A stretch of 64,000 bases of DNA from Hyphomonas sp. TMED17 (GCA_002172915.1 NHBW01000002.1:225936-289935); one strand, 5' to 3'. Counted from the stretch's first letter, positions 27,831-37,781 are shown. Translations and numbers: made by a program. Notes: a model not told the origin generated them from the letters alone.

Positions 27831-28223
27831 ATGAAAATTGGACTACAGATCGCGTTAGGAGTGTTTTCGATAATCCCGTTCTATTTCGCAGCGATCGGGG
27901 TTGTCGATGGGACAGTCAACTTGTCGGGATCGAGCGAACCCGTACCCGCGATAGATAATCAGTATCGTTACGTGTCAGGTACATATGTGCTGGTAACTTT
28001 ATTACTATGGTATGTGATACCGAGCATTGAACGCCATGCCGGTTTGTTGCGATTGATCGTGGCGGCGCTGGTCATTGGTGGAATTGGTCGATTTTTGTCG
28101 GTGTCGGCGCTTGGTCCGGGGCTGGACTATCAGATGTCAGGAATTTTCATCGAACTCGGGTCGCCGGTTTTCCTACTCTGGCAGTACTTGGTTTCGCGCG
28201 CTGCTAAACGGTCGGCTTCATAA
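27831..28223 (+). CDS. DUF4345 membrane protein
   Basis: A 130-residue protein with four predicted membrane segments (about 5-25, 45-65, 73-95, 105-122). The pattern DNQYRYVSGTYVLVTLLLWY is typical of DUF4345, a family of small integral membrane proteins of unknown function. Start ATG 27831 has AGGAGG at 27819-27824, 6 bases upstream, which decides it over the long open frame further upstream that overlaps pdxH. No functional clue from neighbours. Confidence 0.8.
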   Translation: MKIGLQIALGVFSIIPFYFAAIGVVDGTVNLSGSSEPVPAIDNQYRYVSGTYVLVTLLLWYVIPSIERHAGLLRLIVAALVIGGIGRFLSVSALGPGLDYQMSGIFIELGSPVFLLWQYLVSRAAKRSAS

Positions 28224-28286
28224 AGTTGTATCGTCAGTGCGTCTCGTGATGTGGCTCGCAGCGCCAGACCGTATCGGAATTTAGAG

Positions 28287-28949
28287 ATGTCTCTCAAGCT
28301 CGCAATATTCGACGTCGATGGCACGCTGGTCGACAGTCGCGAGCTTATTGCCTCGACCATGCGCGAGGCCTTCGCAGCGTGTGATACCGCGCCACCGGCC
28401 TATGCCGATATAAGGCAGACAATCGGACTGCCACTCGATCGGGTGATTGCTAAGCTTGCACCTGACCATGCCGAGCCAAACCGCCTGATTGATGCATATC
28501 GTACAGCCTTTGTAAGGCATCATCAGAAAGCTGGTTTTATCGAACCGCTTTATAATGGCGCGCTGGCTACGCTGGAAAGGCTCGTGGCTGATAATTGGAT
28601 GATTGGAATTGCGACCGGTAAATCGAGGCGCGGACTCGACGCTTTATTCGAGATGCATCCAATCGCAGGCTTTTTTGACACAATATGGTGCGCTGATGAT
28701 GGCCCGGGAAAACCGAACCCCTTTATGGTATTGGAAGCGGCCGGAAGCGTTGGCGTCGGGCTTGAGAGTACTGTGATGATTGGTGATGCTGTTCATGATA
28801 TGCGAATGGGCCAATCGGCCGGGGTGAGGTCGCTGGCGGTGAGCTGGGGTTTTGCCACTGCCGAGGAGCTTCTGGCTGCCGGTGCCGACGAAGTGCATCA
28901 TGCATTCGAAACGCTAAATAATAGTCTCGACAAATTTATGGGGATTTAG
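28287..28949 (+). CDS. HAD-superfamily phosphatase (phosphoglycolate phosphatase-like)
   Basis: A 220-residue HAD-IA hydrolase. Motif I FDVDGTLVDS gives the nucleophile Asp9 and acid/base Asp11; motif II is GIATGKSRRGL; motif III is the lysine in GKPNP; motif IV is MIGDAVHDMRMG. The helical cap lies between motifs I and II. The start at 28287 places motif I at the usual distance; a start 12 codons earlier is unlikely. It ends 4 bases before the ATP12 gene, a conserved neighbour of such HAD genes in alphaproteobacteria as I recall. Substrate unknown. Confidence 0.88.
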   Translation: MSLKLAIFDVDGTLVDSRELIASTMREAFAACDTAPPAYADIRQTIGLPLDRVIAKLAPDHAEPNRLIDAYRTAFVRHHQKAGFIEPLYNGALATLERLVADNWMIGIATGKSRRGLDALFEMHPIAGFFDTIWCADDGPGKPNPFMVLEAAGSVGVGLESTVMIGDAVHDMRMGQSAGVRSLAVSWGFATAEELLAAGADEVHHAFETLNNSLDKFMGI

Positions 28950-28953
28950 GGAT

Positions 28954-29673
28954 ATGAATACAAAAACCAGCGCAAAGCGGTTTTATGACTCTGCGAGTGT
29001 TGAGACTTCCGAAAATGTAGATCGCTGGCTGGTCTGCCTTGACGGACGTGCCATCTCGACGCCGTTGAAGCACCGGCTTGAATTGCCGACCCGGGCGCTG
29101 GCGCAGGCCATCGCCGACGAATGGCAAAGCCAGACTGATGTGATCGATCTGCCGGCGCTGACGCTGACGCGACTGGCTAATGTCGCAATGGACCGGACGC
29201 CAGTGGTGCGGGCCGAGATGATCGCCGAGATCAGCCGTTATGCGGAAACTGACGTAACGTGCTATCTTAGCGCCGAGAATTCGGAGTTAAGGGCGCGGCA
29301 GGATGAAGCCTGGCGGGTTTGGCGGGGTTGGGCCGGTCGCAATCTCGACGTCGTTCTAGTGCCGGTTGAAGGGATCGTTGCGGCACCGCAACCGGCGGCC
29401 TCGTTAAACGCGGTCAGCGCTTATGCCGAGGGGCTTGATGATTATAGGTTAACCGGTTTGAGCTGGGCGTGCAGTCTGTTTGGTTCGGCTGTCCTGTCTC
29501 TGGCTGTCGACCAGCAGGCGCTGGATGCGACGACGGCGATGAATTTGTCCTGCATTGATGAAGACTGGCAAGCTGAAACATGGGGAGCCGATGATGAAGC
29601 TCTGCAGGCGCGGGCTGCCCGTAACCGTGATGCTTTGTCATTGAAAACTTGGAGGGACGCGCTGTCGAGCTAG
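28954..29673 (+). CDS. ATP12-family F1-ATPase assembly chaperone
   Basis: A 239-residue homologue of mitochondrial Atp12, which binds the F1 alpha subunit during ATP synthase assembly. Family wording: KRFYDSASVE, WLVCLDGRAISTPLKHRLEL, IADEWQSQTDVIDLPALTLTRLANVAMDR split over the first third, RYAETDVTCYLS, and a late LSLAVDQQALDA segment. The family occurs in alphaproteobacteria and mitochondria, which supports the taxonomic call. It is coupled to the upstream HAD gene; the structural atp operon is not in the window. Confidence 0.93.
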   Translation: MNTKTSAKRFYDSASVETSENVDRWLVCLDGRAISTPLKHRLELPTRALAQAIADEWQSQTDVIDLPALTLTRLANVAMDRTPVVRAEMIAEISRYAETDVTCYLSAENSELRARQDEAWRVWRGWAGRNLDVVLVPVEGIVAAPQPAASLNAVSAYAEGLDDYRLTGLSWACSLFGSAVLSLAVDQQALDATTAMNLSCIDEDWQAETWGADDEALQARAARNRDALSLKTWRDALSS

Positions 29674-29704
29674 GTCTCTTTCTAAGGCATTAGAGGGTCT
29701 AGAC

Positions 29705-30370
29705 ATGGTCATAGTTCATCATCTCGAAAATTCGCGTTCCCAGCGGGTCTTATGGTTGCTTGAAGAATTGTCCGCTCAATACAATATCAAGTCCTATCAC
29801 CGGCTTCCCGAGACAGGTATGGGGCCGCCGGAACTCTATGCGGTACACCCTTTAGGAAAATCGCCGTTGATAGAGATAGATGGTGTTGTTATCGCCGAAA
29901 CGGGTGCCATTTTCGAGTATCTTCTTGAGCAGTATGACGCTGATAAAACGTTGCATCCGGCGCCCGGATCTGACTTTCACCGCAATCATGTCTACTGGCT
30001 TCATTATGCCGAAGGCTCGGCGATGATGCCATTATTGTTGAAATTGATTATTTCGGCCGTTCCCGAACGTGCGCCGGGTTTGCTTAAAGGTATATTCGGG
30101 CTGCTTTTGCGACCTCTGCACGATAAATTCATTGATCTGAGAATTGCCGAACATGTCGGCTATTGGGATCAACAACTTGCGGCAACAGGTTGGTTTGGCG
30201 GTGAGTCATTTTCCGCTGTCGACATTATGATGAGTTTCCCGGTCGAGGCCGCGAATCAGCGGATAGGTCTGTCTAACTATCCCCATGTCCAGGCGTTCCT
30301 CGACAGGATACATCAGCGGCCGGCCTATCAGGCCGCGTTGGCGCGGGGCGGACCTTATATTTATGCTTGA
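29705..30370 (+). CDS. Glutathione S-transferase
   Basis: A 221-residue cytosolic GST. The N-terminal thioredoxin fold (1-80) starts VHHLENSRSQRVLWLLEEL and contains the cis-Pro segment GKSPLIEIDGVVIAETGAI, whose Glu-Thr/Ser position contacts glutathione. The C-terminal helical domain spans about 90-215. The serine near residue 10 could be catalytic as in several bacterial GSTs (inference). Substrate unknown. It lies 31 bases after ATP12 on the same strand. Confidence 0.9.
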   Translation: MVIVHHLENSRSQRVLWLLEELSAQYNIKSYHRLPETGMGPPELYAVHPLGKSPLIEIDGVVIAETGAIFEYLLEQYDADKTLHPAPGSDFHRNHVYWLHYAEGSAMMPLLLKLIISAVPERAPGLLKGIFGLLLRPLHDKFIDLRIAEHVGYWDQQLAATGWFGGESFSAVDIMMSFPVEAANQRIGLSNYPHVQAFLDRIHQRPAYQAALARGGPYIYA

Positions 30371-30424
30371 GGTCTGAGCTGATTTCATTGGGCCGGTCGA
30401 CGAATCGAATCTGATTTTGGTTAT

Positions 30425-30454
30425 TTGTTCAAGGTCTTACGGGGCCGCTATAAT
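30425..30454 (+). promoter_or_regulatory. Sigma70-like promoter candidate for pccB
   Basis: A perfect -10 box TATAAT at 30449-30454 with TTGTTC at 30425-30430, 18 bases apart, in the gap before pccB. It would give a leader of about 140 bases. Only three of six -35 positions match. Confidence 0.4.
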
Positions 30455-30603
30455 TGGCCAAAGACTTGTGGATGCTGGTTAGGCAATCGCTCACCTGTCG
30501 ATTTTGCTCGGGTCTACGCGTCGCAAGTCTGCACTAATCTTGCTGAGGCCGCTTGTCAGAAAGGCAGGCTGTATTAAAAGCCGAATGGTGTAGGAGCCCG
30601 AAC

Positions 30604-32136
30604 ATGCATGACGTTATAAAAGATTTAGAAGCACGCCGCGAGCAAGCCCGTCTTGGCGGCGGTCATGACCGGATCGATCGGCAACACAAAAATGGAAAGC
30701 TGACGGCGCGGGAGCGTATCGCACTTTTGCTTGATGAAGGCAGCTTTGAAGAAACCGACATGTTTGTCGAACATCGCTCTTATGATTTCGGCATGGATGA
30801 AAAACGGATTCCCGGTGATGGTGTTGTGACCGGCCATGGCACAGTCAATGGCCGTCTGGTCTACGTGTTTTCCAAGGATTTTACGGTTTTCGGCGGATCG
30901 CTGTCGAAGGCCCAGTCGGAAAAGATAGTTAAAGTGCAGAAAATGGCGTCGCAAAACGGAGCGCCGGTTCTGGGGATTTTCGATGCCGGCGGTGCCCGGA
31001 TTCAGGAGGGCGTCGATAGTCTCGCCGGCTATGCTGATATTTTCATGCAGAATGTTCTGTCGAGTGGTGTTGTTCCGCAAATCTCGATGATTATGGGGCC
31101 ATGTGCCGGGGGCGATGTCTATAGTCCGGCGCTGACCGATTTCATTTTCATGGTTAAAGACACATCCTACATGTATGTGACCGGTCCCGATGTGGTTAAA
31201 ACGGTAACAAATGAAGTCGTCACGCATGAAACGCTCGGCGGCGCCAGCGTTCACGCAGCGAAGTCCGGCGTCGTCGATGGCGCTTTCGAGAATGATATCG
31301 AGGCCCTGGTGCAAATGCGCCGGCTGATCGATTTCCTGCCCGGGTCCAATCGCGATACACCGCCGGTACGCCCGACCTTCGACATTGTTGAACGCGAAGA
31401 CTACAGCTTGGACTCATTGATTCCTGAAAATCCGAACATGCCTTACGACATGAAGGAATTGATCGAGAAAACGGTTGACGAGGGTGATTTTTTTGAAATT
31501 TCCCCGAGCTTTGGGGGCAATATTGTTTGTGGTTTTGGCCGCATGGAAGGCAGCACAGTCGGAGTTGTTGCCAATCAGCCAATGACCCTTGCCGGTGTGC
31601 TCGATATTGATGCGAGCCGGAAGGCTGCGCGGTTTGTGAGATTCTGTGACTGTTTCAATATTCCGATTGTGACTTTTGTTGACGTGCCCGGTTTTATGCC
31701 CGGGACCAAACAGGAATATGGCGGCCTCATCAAGCATGGCGCGAAATTACTCTTTGCCTATGCCGAGGCGACGGTGCCAAAAGTCACGGTGATTACGCGC
31801 AAGGCCTATGGCGGCGCGTATGATGTGATGAGCTCAAAACATTTGCGCGGTGATGTGAATTATGCCTGGCCGACCGCCGAAATTGCGGTCATGGGAGCCA
31901 AAGGTGCGGTTGAAATCATCTTCCGGAAGGACATTGGGGATGCCGATAAGATCGCAGAGCATACAAAGAGCTATGAAGACAATTTCGCCAATCCGTATAT
32001 TGCCGCTAAAAAGGGCTATATTGACGATATTGTTCTTCCACATGCGACCCGTCGCCGGATTTCCAAAGCGCTCAGAACGCTGAAGAATAAGGATGTCCAG
32101 AACCCGTGGAAAAAGCACGATAATATACCGCTATAA
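30604..32136 (+). CDS. pccB: Propionyl-CoA carboxylase beta subunit (carboxyltransferase)
   Basis: A 510-residue carboxyltransferase, moving CO2 from carboxybiotin to propionyl-CoA to form methylmalonyl-CoA. It has the two crotonase-like halves: the first with [20 protein letters not shown] and [17 protein letters not shown], the second with [20 protein letters not shown] and [19 protein letters not shown], wording typical of PccB. ATG 30604 follows AGGAG by 7 bases; 17 further codons upstream are not family-like. Its partner pccA lies 5.9 kb downstream on the same strand, beyond a minus-strand block. Confidence 0.96.
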   Translation: MHDVIKDLEARREQARLGGGHDRIDRQHKNGKLTARERIALLLDEGSFEETDMFVEHRSYDFGMDEKRIPGDGVVTGHGTVNGRLVYVFSKDFTVFGGSLSKAQSEKIVKVQKMASQNGAPVLGIFDAGGARIQEGVDSLAGYADIFMQNVLSSGVVPQISMIMGPCAGGDVYSPALTDFIFMVKDTSYMYVTGPDVVKTVTNEVVTHETLGGASVHAAKSGVVDGAFENDIEALVQMRRLIDFLPGSNRDTPPVRPTFDIVEREDYSLDSLIPENPNMPYDMKELIEKTVDEGDFFEISPSFGGNIVCGFGRMEGSTVGVVANQPMTLAGVLDIDASRKAARFVRFCDCFNIPIVTFVDVPGFMPGTKQEYGGLIKHGAKLLFAYAEATVPKVTVITRKAYGGAYDVMSSKHLRGDVNYAWPTAEIAVMGAKGAVEIIFRKDIGDADKIAEHTKSYEDNFANPYIAAKKGYIDDIVLPHATRRRISKALRTLKNKDVQNPWKKHDNIPL

Positions 32137-32205
32137 TTTCATCTCATTGTTCCCGTTGGAACGCGGCGGATGATCCGGCATTAGGTTACTATGGCTGGTC
32201 TATGA

Positions 32206-33180
32206 TCAGACAGGTGTTGCGCCATAGTCTTTGGCGAAACGGGCATTGCGGTGGAACGCCAGCCGCTTGGCAAAAACGAGCGGGTCGTGTGGTTTGACCA
32301 GCGCATCGGCTGGCGTTTCGGCCAGATCGATCAGGCGGGTCAGAAAAAATCTTAAGGCGGCGCCTCGGCACAGCACTGGTAGCATGTCGAGTTCGTCCGC
32401 CTGTAATGGCCGGACGCTCTGATAGCCGGCAATCAGATTCATGCCGTTAGAATAATTGTATGCGCCACCAGCTTCGAAGGCCCATGCATTAAGGCAGATT
32501 GCCAGATCATAGGCGAGTGCACCGGTGCAGGCGAAATAGAAATCGATAGCCCCGCTAAAGCTGTCACCTAGAAAGAAGGCATTATCAGGAAATAAGTCGG
32601 CGTGGATTGTTCCAACCGGCAAACTATGTGTGGCTAGGCCTGCTGCTGCTATCGCCTGCAAATCCGTGTCGATCGCGTCGGCTAGCCCCGCTTGCAGACT
32701 ATCGGCAAACTGTTCCCGTCCATGCCACAGTTTCGGCCATGCTTTAGGTCCGAGCGTGTTTGGCCGGGTTTGTGGAAAATCCGCCAGAGCTGCATGTAGT
32801 TTTGCCAGGCCAATACCGAGATTGCGGCATTGAAGGGCATTCGGACGTATTGGCGACAGTCCGTTTAAAAATGATACAATCACCGCCGGGCGCCCTTCGA
32901 GTTGACGAAGTGTGCTGCCGTCTTTCCCTGCAATTGGTTCCGGGCACGGAAAGCCTTTGGCTGCAAGGTATTGTTTCAAAGCGATAAAATAGGGCAGGTC
33001 TGACGCTGAGACGCGTTTTTCGAACAGGGTCAGGATATATCTTCCAGTATCTGTTTCGAGAAAATAGTTTGAATTTTCGACGCCCTCGGCAATGCCCTTG
33101 AAACCCAGAGCATTGCCGAGATCGTATGCCGCTAGAAAATCAGCAAGAGCGGTGTCAGAAACACGCGTATATACAGCCAT
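32206..33180 (-). CDS. thrB: Homoserine kinase (ThrB, APH-fold type)
   Basis: A 324-residue kinase of the aminoglycoside-phosphotransferase fold, the alphaproteobacterial type of homoserine kinase in threonine synthesis. It begins MAVYTRVSDTALADFLAAYD and contains GIAEGVENSNYFLETDTGRY, the usual ThrB start. The catalytic loop is TIHADLFPDNAFF (His-x-Asp-x4-Asn) and the metal-binding part is GAIDFYFACTGALAYDLAIC. It starts 3 bases after an MFS gene stop, so it appears to be the last gene of an MFS-MFS-thrB operon, an unexpected partnership. A related small-alcohol kinase cannot be excluded. Confidence 0.88.
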   Translation of the reverse strand: MAVYTRVSDTALADFLAAYDLGNALGFKGIAEGVENSNYFLETDTGRYILTLFEKRVSASDLPYFIALKQYLAAKGFPCPEPIAGKDGSTLRQLEGRPAVIVSFLNGLSPIRPNALQCRNLGIGLAKLHAALADFPQTRPNTLGPKAWPKLWHGREQFADSLQAGLADAIDTDLQAIAAAGLATHSLPVGTIHADLFPDNAFFLGDSFSGAIDFYFACTGALAYDLAICLNAWAFEAGGAYNYSNGMNLIAGYQSVRPLQADELDMLPVLCRGAALRFFLTRLIDLAETPADALVKPHDPLVFAKRLAFHRNARFAKDYGATPV

Positions 33181-33183
33181 AGA

Positions 33184-34698
33184 TCAGGCTGTAGCGGCGC
33201 TTGTCTCCGGTGTCCATTGGTCCTTCTGCAATGTCCGGCCAAGCAGCATGAAATGAAGTGCGGCCCACAGGAAGAACAGTGCGCCCATCGTAACTCCGAG
33301 GCGAACCCCGGTGCTGCGTGCCGGCGCACAATAGGCGTCATTTGTGGCTTCGGCCGCGTCGAGCGCGCCGCCGGAAATCGCGTCCACTACCTCGTCATTG
33401 GCGGCTTTTATCTGTCGCTCAAGCGTCCCGCATTCCTGCAATGAGACAGGCGCTTCGAGCTGGCTGAGCTGCCATTTTGTGCCTTGGTCTGAAATCCAGC
33501 CGATTACCGGTGGGCCGAAGCCGTATCCGATTAGATTGACTATAAATAACAGAAGTGCCGCCGCAGTGGCCCGCATGCGGGGCTCAACCAGATTCTGGGT
33601 GACCGAGAACATCGGGCCGAGATAGGAATAACGCAACAGGCCTGCAATTGAGAGTGCAGGCACTGCCAGCCAGATCGCTAAGGCGCCATCTGCAAAGCTG
33701 AGTGTGTTGTAACCGAAAACCGCAAATGGGAAGGCGAGGCTAACACCAAGTGCGGGTAGCCAGGAATCGGAATTCGGATGCTTTTTTCTGATTCGGTCGG
33801 CAAGAATACCTGAACCAATCGTGCCGATGCCGGCCGCGACGCCGAGTACGCCACCATAGATCAGCGCGGCATCCATCAAAGACAGCCCATGCGCGCGCAT
33901 CCAGAATGGTGCAACGAACTGGCCGATTCCGTAGCCGGCGAAGGATACAATCGCGCCGCCGAGACTGACATGCCAGAAAGATGGTTTTCTGGCGAGGATA
34001 CCGAATGCGGCAAAGGGTGACGGCATTACCCGGGCCGCCGCCGCGGCCGCGCCGCCTGGATCGGAATAACCACGTGGCGGTTCTTTGACTGTCATTTTAA
34101 AGATGATGGCGCCAAGCACACCGGGCAGCCCCATCCAGATGAAGGCGTCGCGCCAGTTCAATCCCTCTTGGGATGCGATCCAGGCGCCACCGAGTGCGGC
34201 AAGCATGGACCCGATTGGAATACCCAATGCGAATATACCAAGCGCGGACGAACGTTTTTCAGGCGGAAAATAGTCTGATATCAGGGAGTGAGAAGGTGGC
34301 GAACAGCCGGCCTCGCCAACCCCGACGCCGACCCGAGCTAGCGCAAATTGCCAGGTGTTTTGTGCCAGACCGCAAAGCGCCGTCATGCCGCTCCAGACAG
34401 CCATTGCGATCGCGATGATCGATGTCCGGTTTTTGCGCTCGGCTAACATCGCAAATGGAATGCCGAGAAATGTGTATAGCAAAGCGAATGCCAGACCGGA
34501 CAGCAATCCGATTGCGGTATCCGACAGGCCGAATGTTTCGCGGATCGGTTCGCCGAGAACGCCAATCAAGGTCCGGTCGATGAAGTTGAACGTGTAAACA
34601 ACGATCAGGGCAAACAGCACATAAGCGCGATAGGATGCGCTGCCATATCCGTCATTTGACGGGGATGGCGCGGTATCAGTTTGATCGGAAGTGGTCAT
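33184..34698 (-). CDS. MFS transporter, spinster-like (second of a tandem pair)
   Basis: A 504-residue major facilitator with about 12 membrane segments. The first helix VVYTFNFIDRTLIGVLGEPI and the loop AMLAERKNRTS match spinster-type carriers. A long insertion before the last helix (about 415-470, with two cysteines) is shared in position with the neighbouring paralogue, where it is also cysteine-containing. It starts 11 bases after that paralogue ends. Substrates of spinster-like MFS proteins in bacteria are mostly unknown. Confidence 0.9.
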   Translation of the reverse strand: MTTSDQTDTAPSPSNDGYGSASYRAYVLFALIVVYTFNFIDRTLIGVLGEPIRETFGLSDTAIGLLSGLAFALLYTFLGIPFAMLAERKNRTSIIAIAMAVWSGMTALCGLAQNTWQFALARVGVGVGEAGCSPPSHSLISDYFPPEKRSSALGIFALGIPIGSMLAALGGAWIASQEGLNWRDAFIWMGLPGVLGAIIFKMTVKEPPRGYSDPGGAAAAAARVMPSPFAAFGILARKPSFWHVSLGGAIVSFAGYGIGQFVAPFWMRAHGLSLMDAALIYGGVLGVAAGIGTIGSGILADRIRKKHPNSDSWLPALGVSLAFPFAVFGYNTLSFADGALAIWLAVPALSIAGLLRYSYLGPMFSVTQNLVEPRMRATAAALLLFIVNLIGYGFGPPVIGWISDQGTKWQLSQLEAPVSLQECGTLERQIKAANDEVVDAISGGALDAAEATNDAYCAPARSTGVRLGVTMGALFFLWAALHFMLLGRTLQKDQWTPETSAATA

Positions 34699-34709
34699 TA
34701 TGCAGTCTC

Positions 34710-36188
34710 CTATTTGGCGACAAAGTCACGTTCCAGGGTTTTTGCTGACATCAGGAAACACCCGGCCGCAAAAATAAACCAGCATACGGTAAGGGAAATC
34801 GCCTGCTTTAGCCCGGTCGAACTTGCCATTTCACAAAGCGCCATTTGTTCGCCGGTCAGCATGTCGTCGCCGGTACAGACTTTGACGCTCAAACCTGAGT
34901 CAGCAGGAAGCTGCATGTTCATAAACAGATCGCTAAAGAAGCCGACAAAATAGGGACCGACGCCATTGCCAATGATCGAAACCATGATCAGCAAAACGGC
35001 GATGGCGGTCGCCCGTGAGCGGTTGGATACAACACTCTGTCCGATATTATATTGGGCGCCGAGATAGGCATAATGGGTTGTCGTTGCAATTGCCCAGAAG
35101 ATGAAGACAAGCGTGAGATTGCTGGCATAGAAGGCCGCAATATAGAATGGCACCGCGATAAGCAGACCGACAGCCGGTATCCAGGCCACAGCCGTTTTCG
35201 AATAAGGCGTCATTTTCTCGGTTAACCAGCCGCCCAGGAAGGTTCCCAGTGCGGACATCGCCGCGAGCGGGGCGCCGTAATTGACAGCCGCTTCGCGCAC
35301 ATCAATGCCGTGCTCGCGTTGCAGGAACGGGGCCTGAAAGCTAGTCAGGCCGTAACCGACAAAGGCGACAAAGGACGCGCCGATTGTCATCCACAGGAAT
35401 GTCGGTTTTCCGGCCAGTTCGGTCAGGGTGTCTCTAAGGTTAGCCGCCTCTTCTTTAACTTTCGGTTCGGGATCGGAAAACCCTCTGGGGGGTTCTCGAA
35501 CGGTTAAGTAAACCAGCAGGGCAATCAGGATGCCGGGCAGGCCAACAACGACAAAGGCGATCCGCCACCCTTCGATATGAGTCCAATCAATGCTGGAGAA
35601 AAACCAGCCAAGACCAATTGATGATAACCAATTACCGAATTCAACGCCGGTCATGCTCGCAATCGGACCGCCGAACAGATTGGCCAGAACGCCGCCAAGC
35701 GTGACCCCCATGGAATAAATTCCGAGTGCGGTTGCGCGACTCTTGGGCTGGAAATAGTCGCCGATGATCGAATTCGCCGGAGGTGTACAACCGGCCTCGC
35801 CAATCGCGACGCCAATCCGGAAAAAGAGAAGCATGAGGAAACCTGCCGCCACGCCGCATAGCGCAGTCATAATCGACCATAAAATGATACAGACCGTCAT
35901 AATTCTAATGCGGTTTGACCGGTCAGCCCACATTGCGATTGGCAGGCCCATAACGGCGTAGAATAGAGCAAATGGCGGACCGTATAACAGGCCCCATTGT
36001 GTATCGGACAGATCGAAGCTTTCAATAATTGGCTGTGCGACAACAGCGATCAGCGTTCTGTCAATGAAATTAACTGTGTAGACGGTCATCAATACGAGTA
36101 AAACGTAAGAGCGGTAATTTTTGGTGCCGAACCCGTCTTCGTTCTTCATTTCTGCCTGCGCGACAACTGCCCCATTAGCCATTTGCAA
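34710..36188 (-). CDS. MFS transporter, spinster-like (first of a tandem pair)
   Basis: A 492-residue carrier clearly paralogous to the next gene: YRSYVLLVLMTVYTVNFIDR against YRAYVLFALIVVYTFNFIDR, and shared GVAIGEAGCTPPANSIIGDY-type loop. Twelve membrane segments are expected, with a periplasmic insertion before the last (VKCTGDDMLTGEQ-like region, actually reading SVKVCTGDDMLTGEQMALCE). The start may be two codons later. It heads a three-gene minus-strand unit ending in thrB. Substrate unknown. Confidence 0.9.
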   Translation of the reverse strand: MQMANGAVVAQAEMKNEDGFGTKNYRSYVLLVLMTVYTVNFIDRTLIAVVAQPIIESFDLSDTQWGLLYGPPFALFYAVMGLPIAMWADRSNRIRIMTVCIILWSIMTALCGVAAGFLMLLFFRIGVAIGEAGCTPPANSIIGDYFQPKSRATALGIYSMGVTLGGVLANLFGGPIASMTGVEFGNWLSSIGLGWFFSSIDWTHIEGWRIAFVVVGLPGILIALLVYLTVREPPRGFSDPEPKVKEEAANLRDTLTELAGKPTFLWMTIGASFVAFVGYGLTSFQAPFLQREHGIDVREAAVNYGAPLAAMSALGTFLGGWLTEKMTPYSKTAVAWIPAVGLLIAVPFYIAAFYASNLTLVFIFWAIATTTHYAYLGAQYNIGQSVVSNRSRATAIAVLLIMVSIIGNGVGPYFVGFFSDLFMNMQLPADSGLSVKVCTGDDMLTGEQMALCEMASSTGLKQAISLTVCWFIFAAGCFLMSAKTLERDFVAK

Positions 36189-36268
36189 AACAATCCTCCG
36201 ATTTATTTATGACCCTAGCCGCGGATCGCTAGTAGGCAAGTCAAAATGAGGTAGCACTCTGCGGATCG

Positions 36269-36958
36269 TCAGATCAGGCCTTTGGTCTTGAGGCTTGTCA
36301 CGCCATTCTTGGCTGCAATCAGATGGTCATGCACCAGGATATCCAGCGGCTCCAAGGCATCGATGATCTGGCGTGTCACTTCGATATCTGACTGTGACGG
36401 CGTCGGGTCGCCGCTTGGATGATTGTGCACGAGGATGATGGCAGATGCGGATTTCTCCAGCGCGTGGCGTGCAATTTCACGCGGATATACCGGCGCATGG
36501 TCAACTGTTCCGAGCGCAAGCACTTCGTCGGCGATCAGTTGATTCTTACGATCAAGAAAAAGACATCTTAGCTGTTCTCTCGGTTCATGCTGGAGCTCGT
36601 TGCGGACATAGGTTAGTAGTGCCGACCAGTTTGAAATGAGCGGCCGCGCCTGAATGGTTTCACGAGAGGCCCGCGTACCGAGTTCGCGCGATGCTGCAAT
36701 ATAGGCTGCCGTACTGGCGCCTACACCTTTGACTGATTGTAGCGATGCCGGATCCGCCGCAAGAATACCCGATAGGCTTTCAAAACGTTTGAGAAGTGCT
36801 TTCGCGACCGGTTTAATATCCCTGCGCGGAATGAAGGCGAATGATATGATTTCCAAAAGCTCGTAATCATCAAGCGCCTTTGCGCCACGATTAATAAGCC
36901 GTTGCCGCAGGCGATTACGATGGCCTTGCCAGTGAGGGAAGGAATCGTCTTGTGTCAT
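36269..36958 (-). CDS. radC: RadC/JAB-domain protein
   Basis: A 229-residue protein with an N-terminal helix-hairpin-helix region (about 25-90: DDYELLEIISFAFIPRRDIK, SVKGVGASTAAY) and a C-terminal JAMM/MPN domain with the zinc signature HNHPSGDPTPS (His178, His180, Asp184). The biochemical role is unsettled; the old DNA-repair assignment was not upheld for E. coli. The ATG at 36958 is chosen since the 57 codons of open frame upstream run into map; the gap to the map stop is 7 bases, so map-radC form an operon, a common pairing in alphaproteobacteria. Confidence 0.92.
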   Translation of the reverse strand: MTQDDSFPHWQGHRNRLRQRLINRGAKALDDYELLEIISFAFIPRRDIKPVAKALLKRFESLSGILAADPASLQSVKGVGASTAAYIAASRELGTRASRETIQARPLISNWSALLTYVRNELQHEPREQLRCLFLDRKNQLIADEVLALGTVDHAPVYPREIARHALEKSASAIILVHNHPSGDPTPSQSDIEVTRQIIDALEPLDILVHDHLIAAKNGVTSLKTKGLI

Positions 36959-36965
36959 CCGGGAC

Positions 36966-37781
36966 TCAACGTTTATGCGGTGTGTGTCGTCCCTTTGGCG
37001 ATGTCGTGAAAATTTCGACGCCGTCAGCTGTAACCCCAACTGAATGCTCGAACTGCGCCGATAATTGCCGGTCGCGAGTGACCGCTGTCCACCCGTCTTT
37101 GAGTATAACGCCATCCTTCCGGCCAACATTCAACATTGGTTCAATCGTGAAAAACATCCCCTCCGCCAGAACCGGACCGGTGCCGGCCCGCGCCGAGTGA
37201 ACGACATTCGGTTCATCATGGAATAACTGGCCGAGGCCATGTCCACAGAAATCTTCGACCACGGACAGGCGGTTTTTCCGCGCGATTTCTGAAATGGCTT
37301 CACCGATGTCACCAAAATGCGCACCCGGTTTGACCACTGCGATCCCGGCCATCATGGCCTCGTAAGTTGCCTCAATCAAACGCGACGCCTTACGCTTGAT
37401 TTCGCCGGCTGCGAACATTCTGGAATGGTCGCCATGCCAGCCGTCAACAATCACGGTCACATCAATATTGGCTATGTCACCTTCTTTGAAAACGCGCTCG
37501 CTGGGGATGCCGTGACAAATGACATGGTTCAGAGAGATGCAGGAGGCATGCTTGTAGCCTCGATAGCCGATCGTTGCCGATTGGGCGCCGTGATCAAAGA
37601 CGAATTCCCGGATCAAATTATCAATATGAGCGGTTTCGACGCCAGGCTGGACTTCTGGCTCAAGCATATCGAGACATTCGGCAACAAGCCGACCGGCTTT
37701 GCGCATGCCGGCAAAGCCGGCCTCGTCATGTATTCTTATTTCCCCGGTCCGCATTGGGAGCAGAGTTTGGGCCTGGTTCAT
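36966..37781 (-). CDS. map: Methionine aminopeptidase type I
   Basis: A 271-residue enzyme removing the initiator methionine. Landmarks are DEAGFAGMRKAGRLVAECLD, NHVICHGIPSERVFKEGDI, the metal ligands in the IDVTVIVDGWHGDHSRMF stretch (two Asp), HGLGQLFHDEPNVV (His), FFTIEPMLNVG (Glu) and FEHSVGVT (Glu). The first about 18 residues are variable. It is the first gene of map-radC, divergent from pccA with a 250-base gap. Confidence 0.97.
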   Translation of the reverse strand: MNQAQTLLPMRTGEIRIHDEAGFAGMRKAGRLVAECLDMLEPEVQPGVETAHIDNLIREFVFDHGAQSATIGYRGYKHASCISLNHVICHGIPSERVFKEGDIANIDVTVIVDGWHGDHSRMFAAGEIKRKASRLIEATYEAMMAGIAVVKPGAHFGDIGEAISEIARKNRLSVVEDFCGHGLGQLFHDEPNVVHSARAGTGPVLAEGMFFTIEPMLNVGRKDGVILKDGWTAVTRDRQLSAQFEHSVGVTADGVEIFTTSPKGRHTPHKR

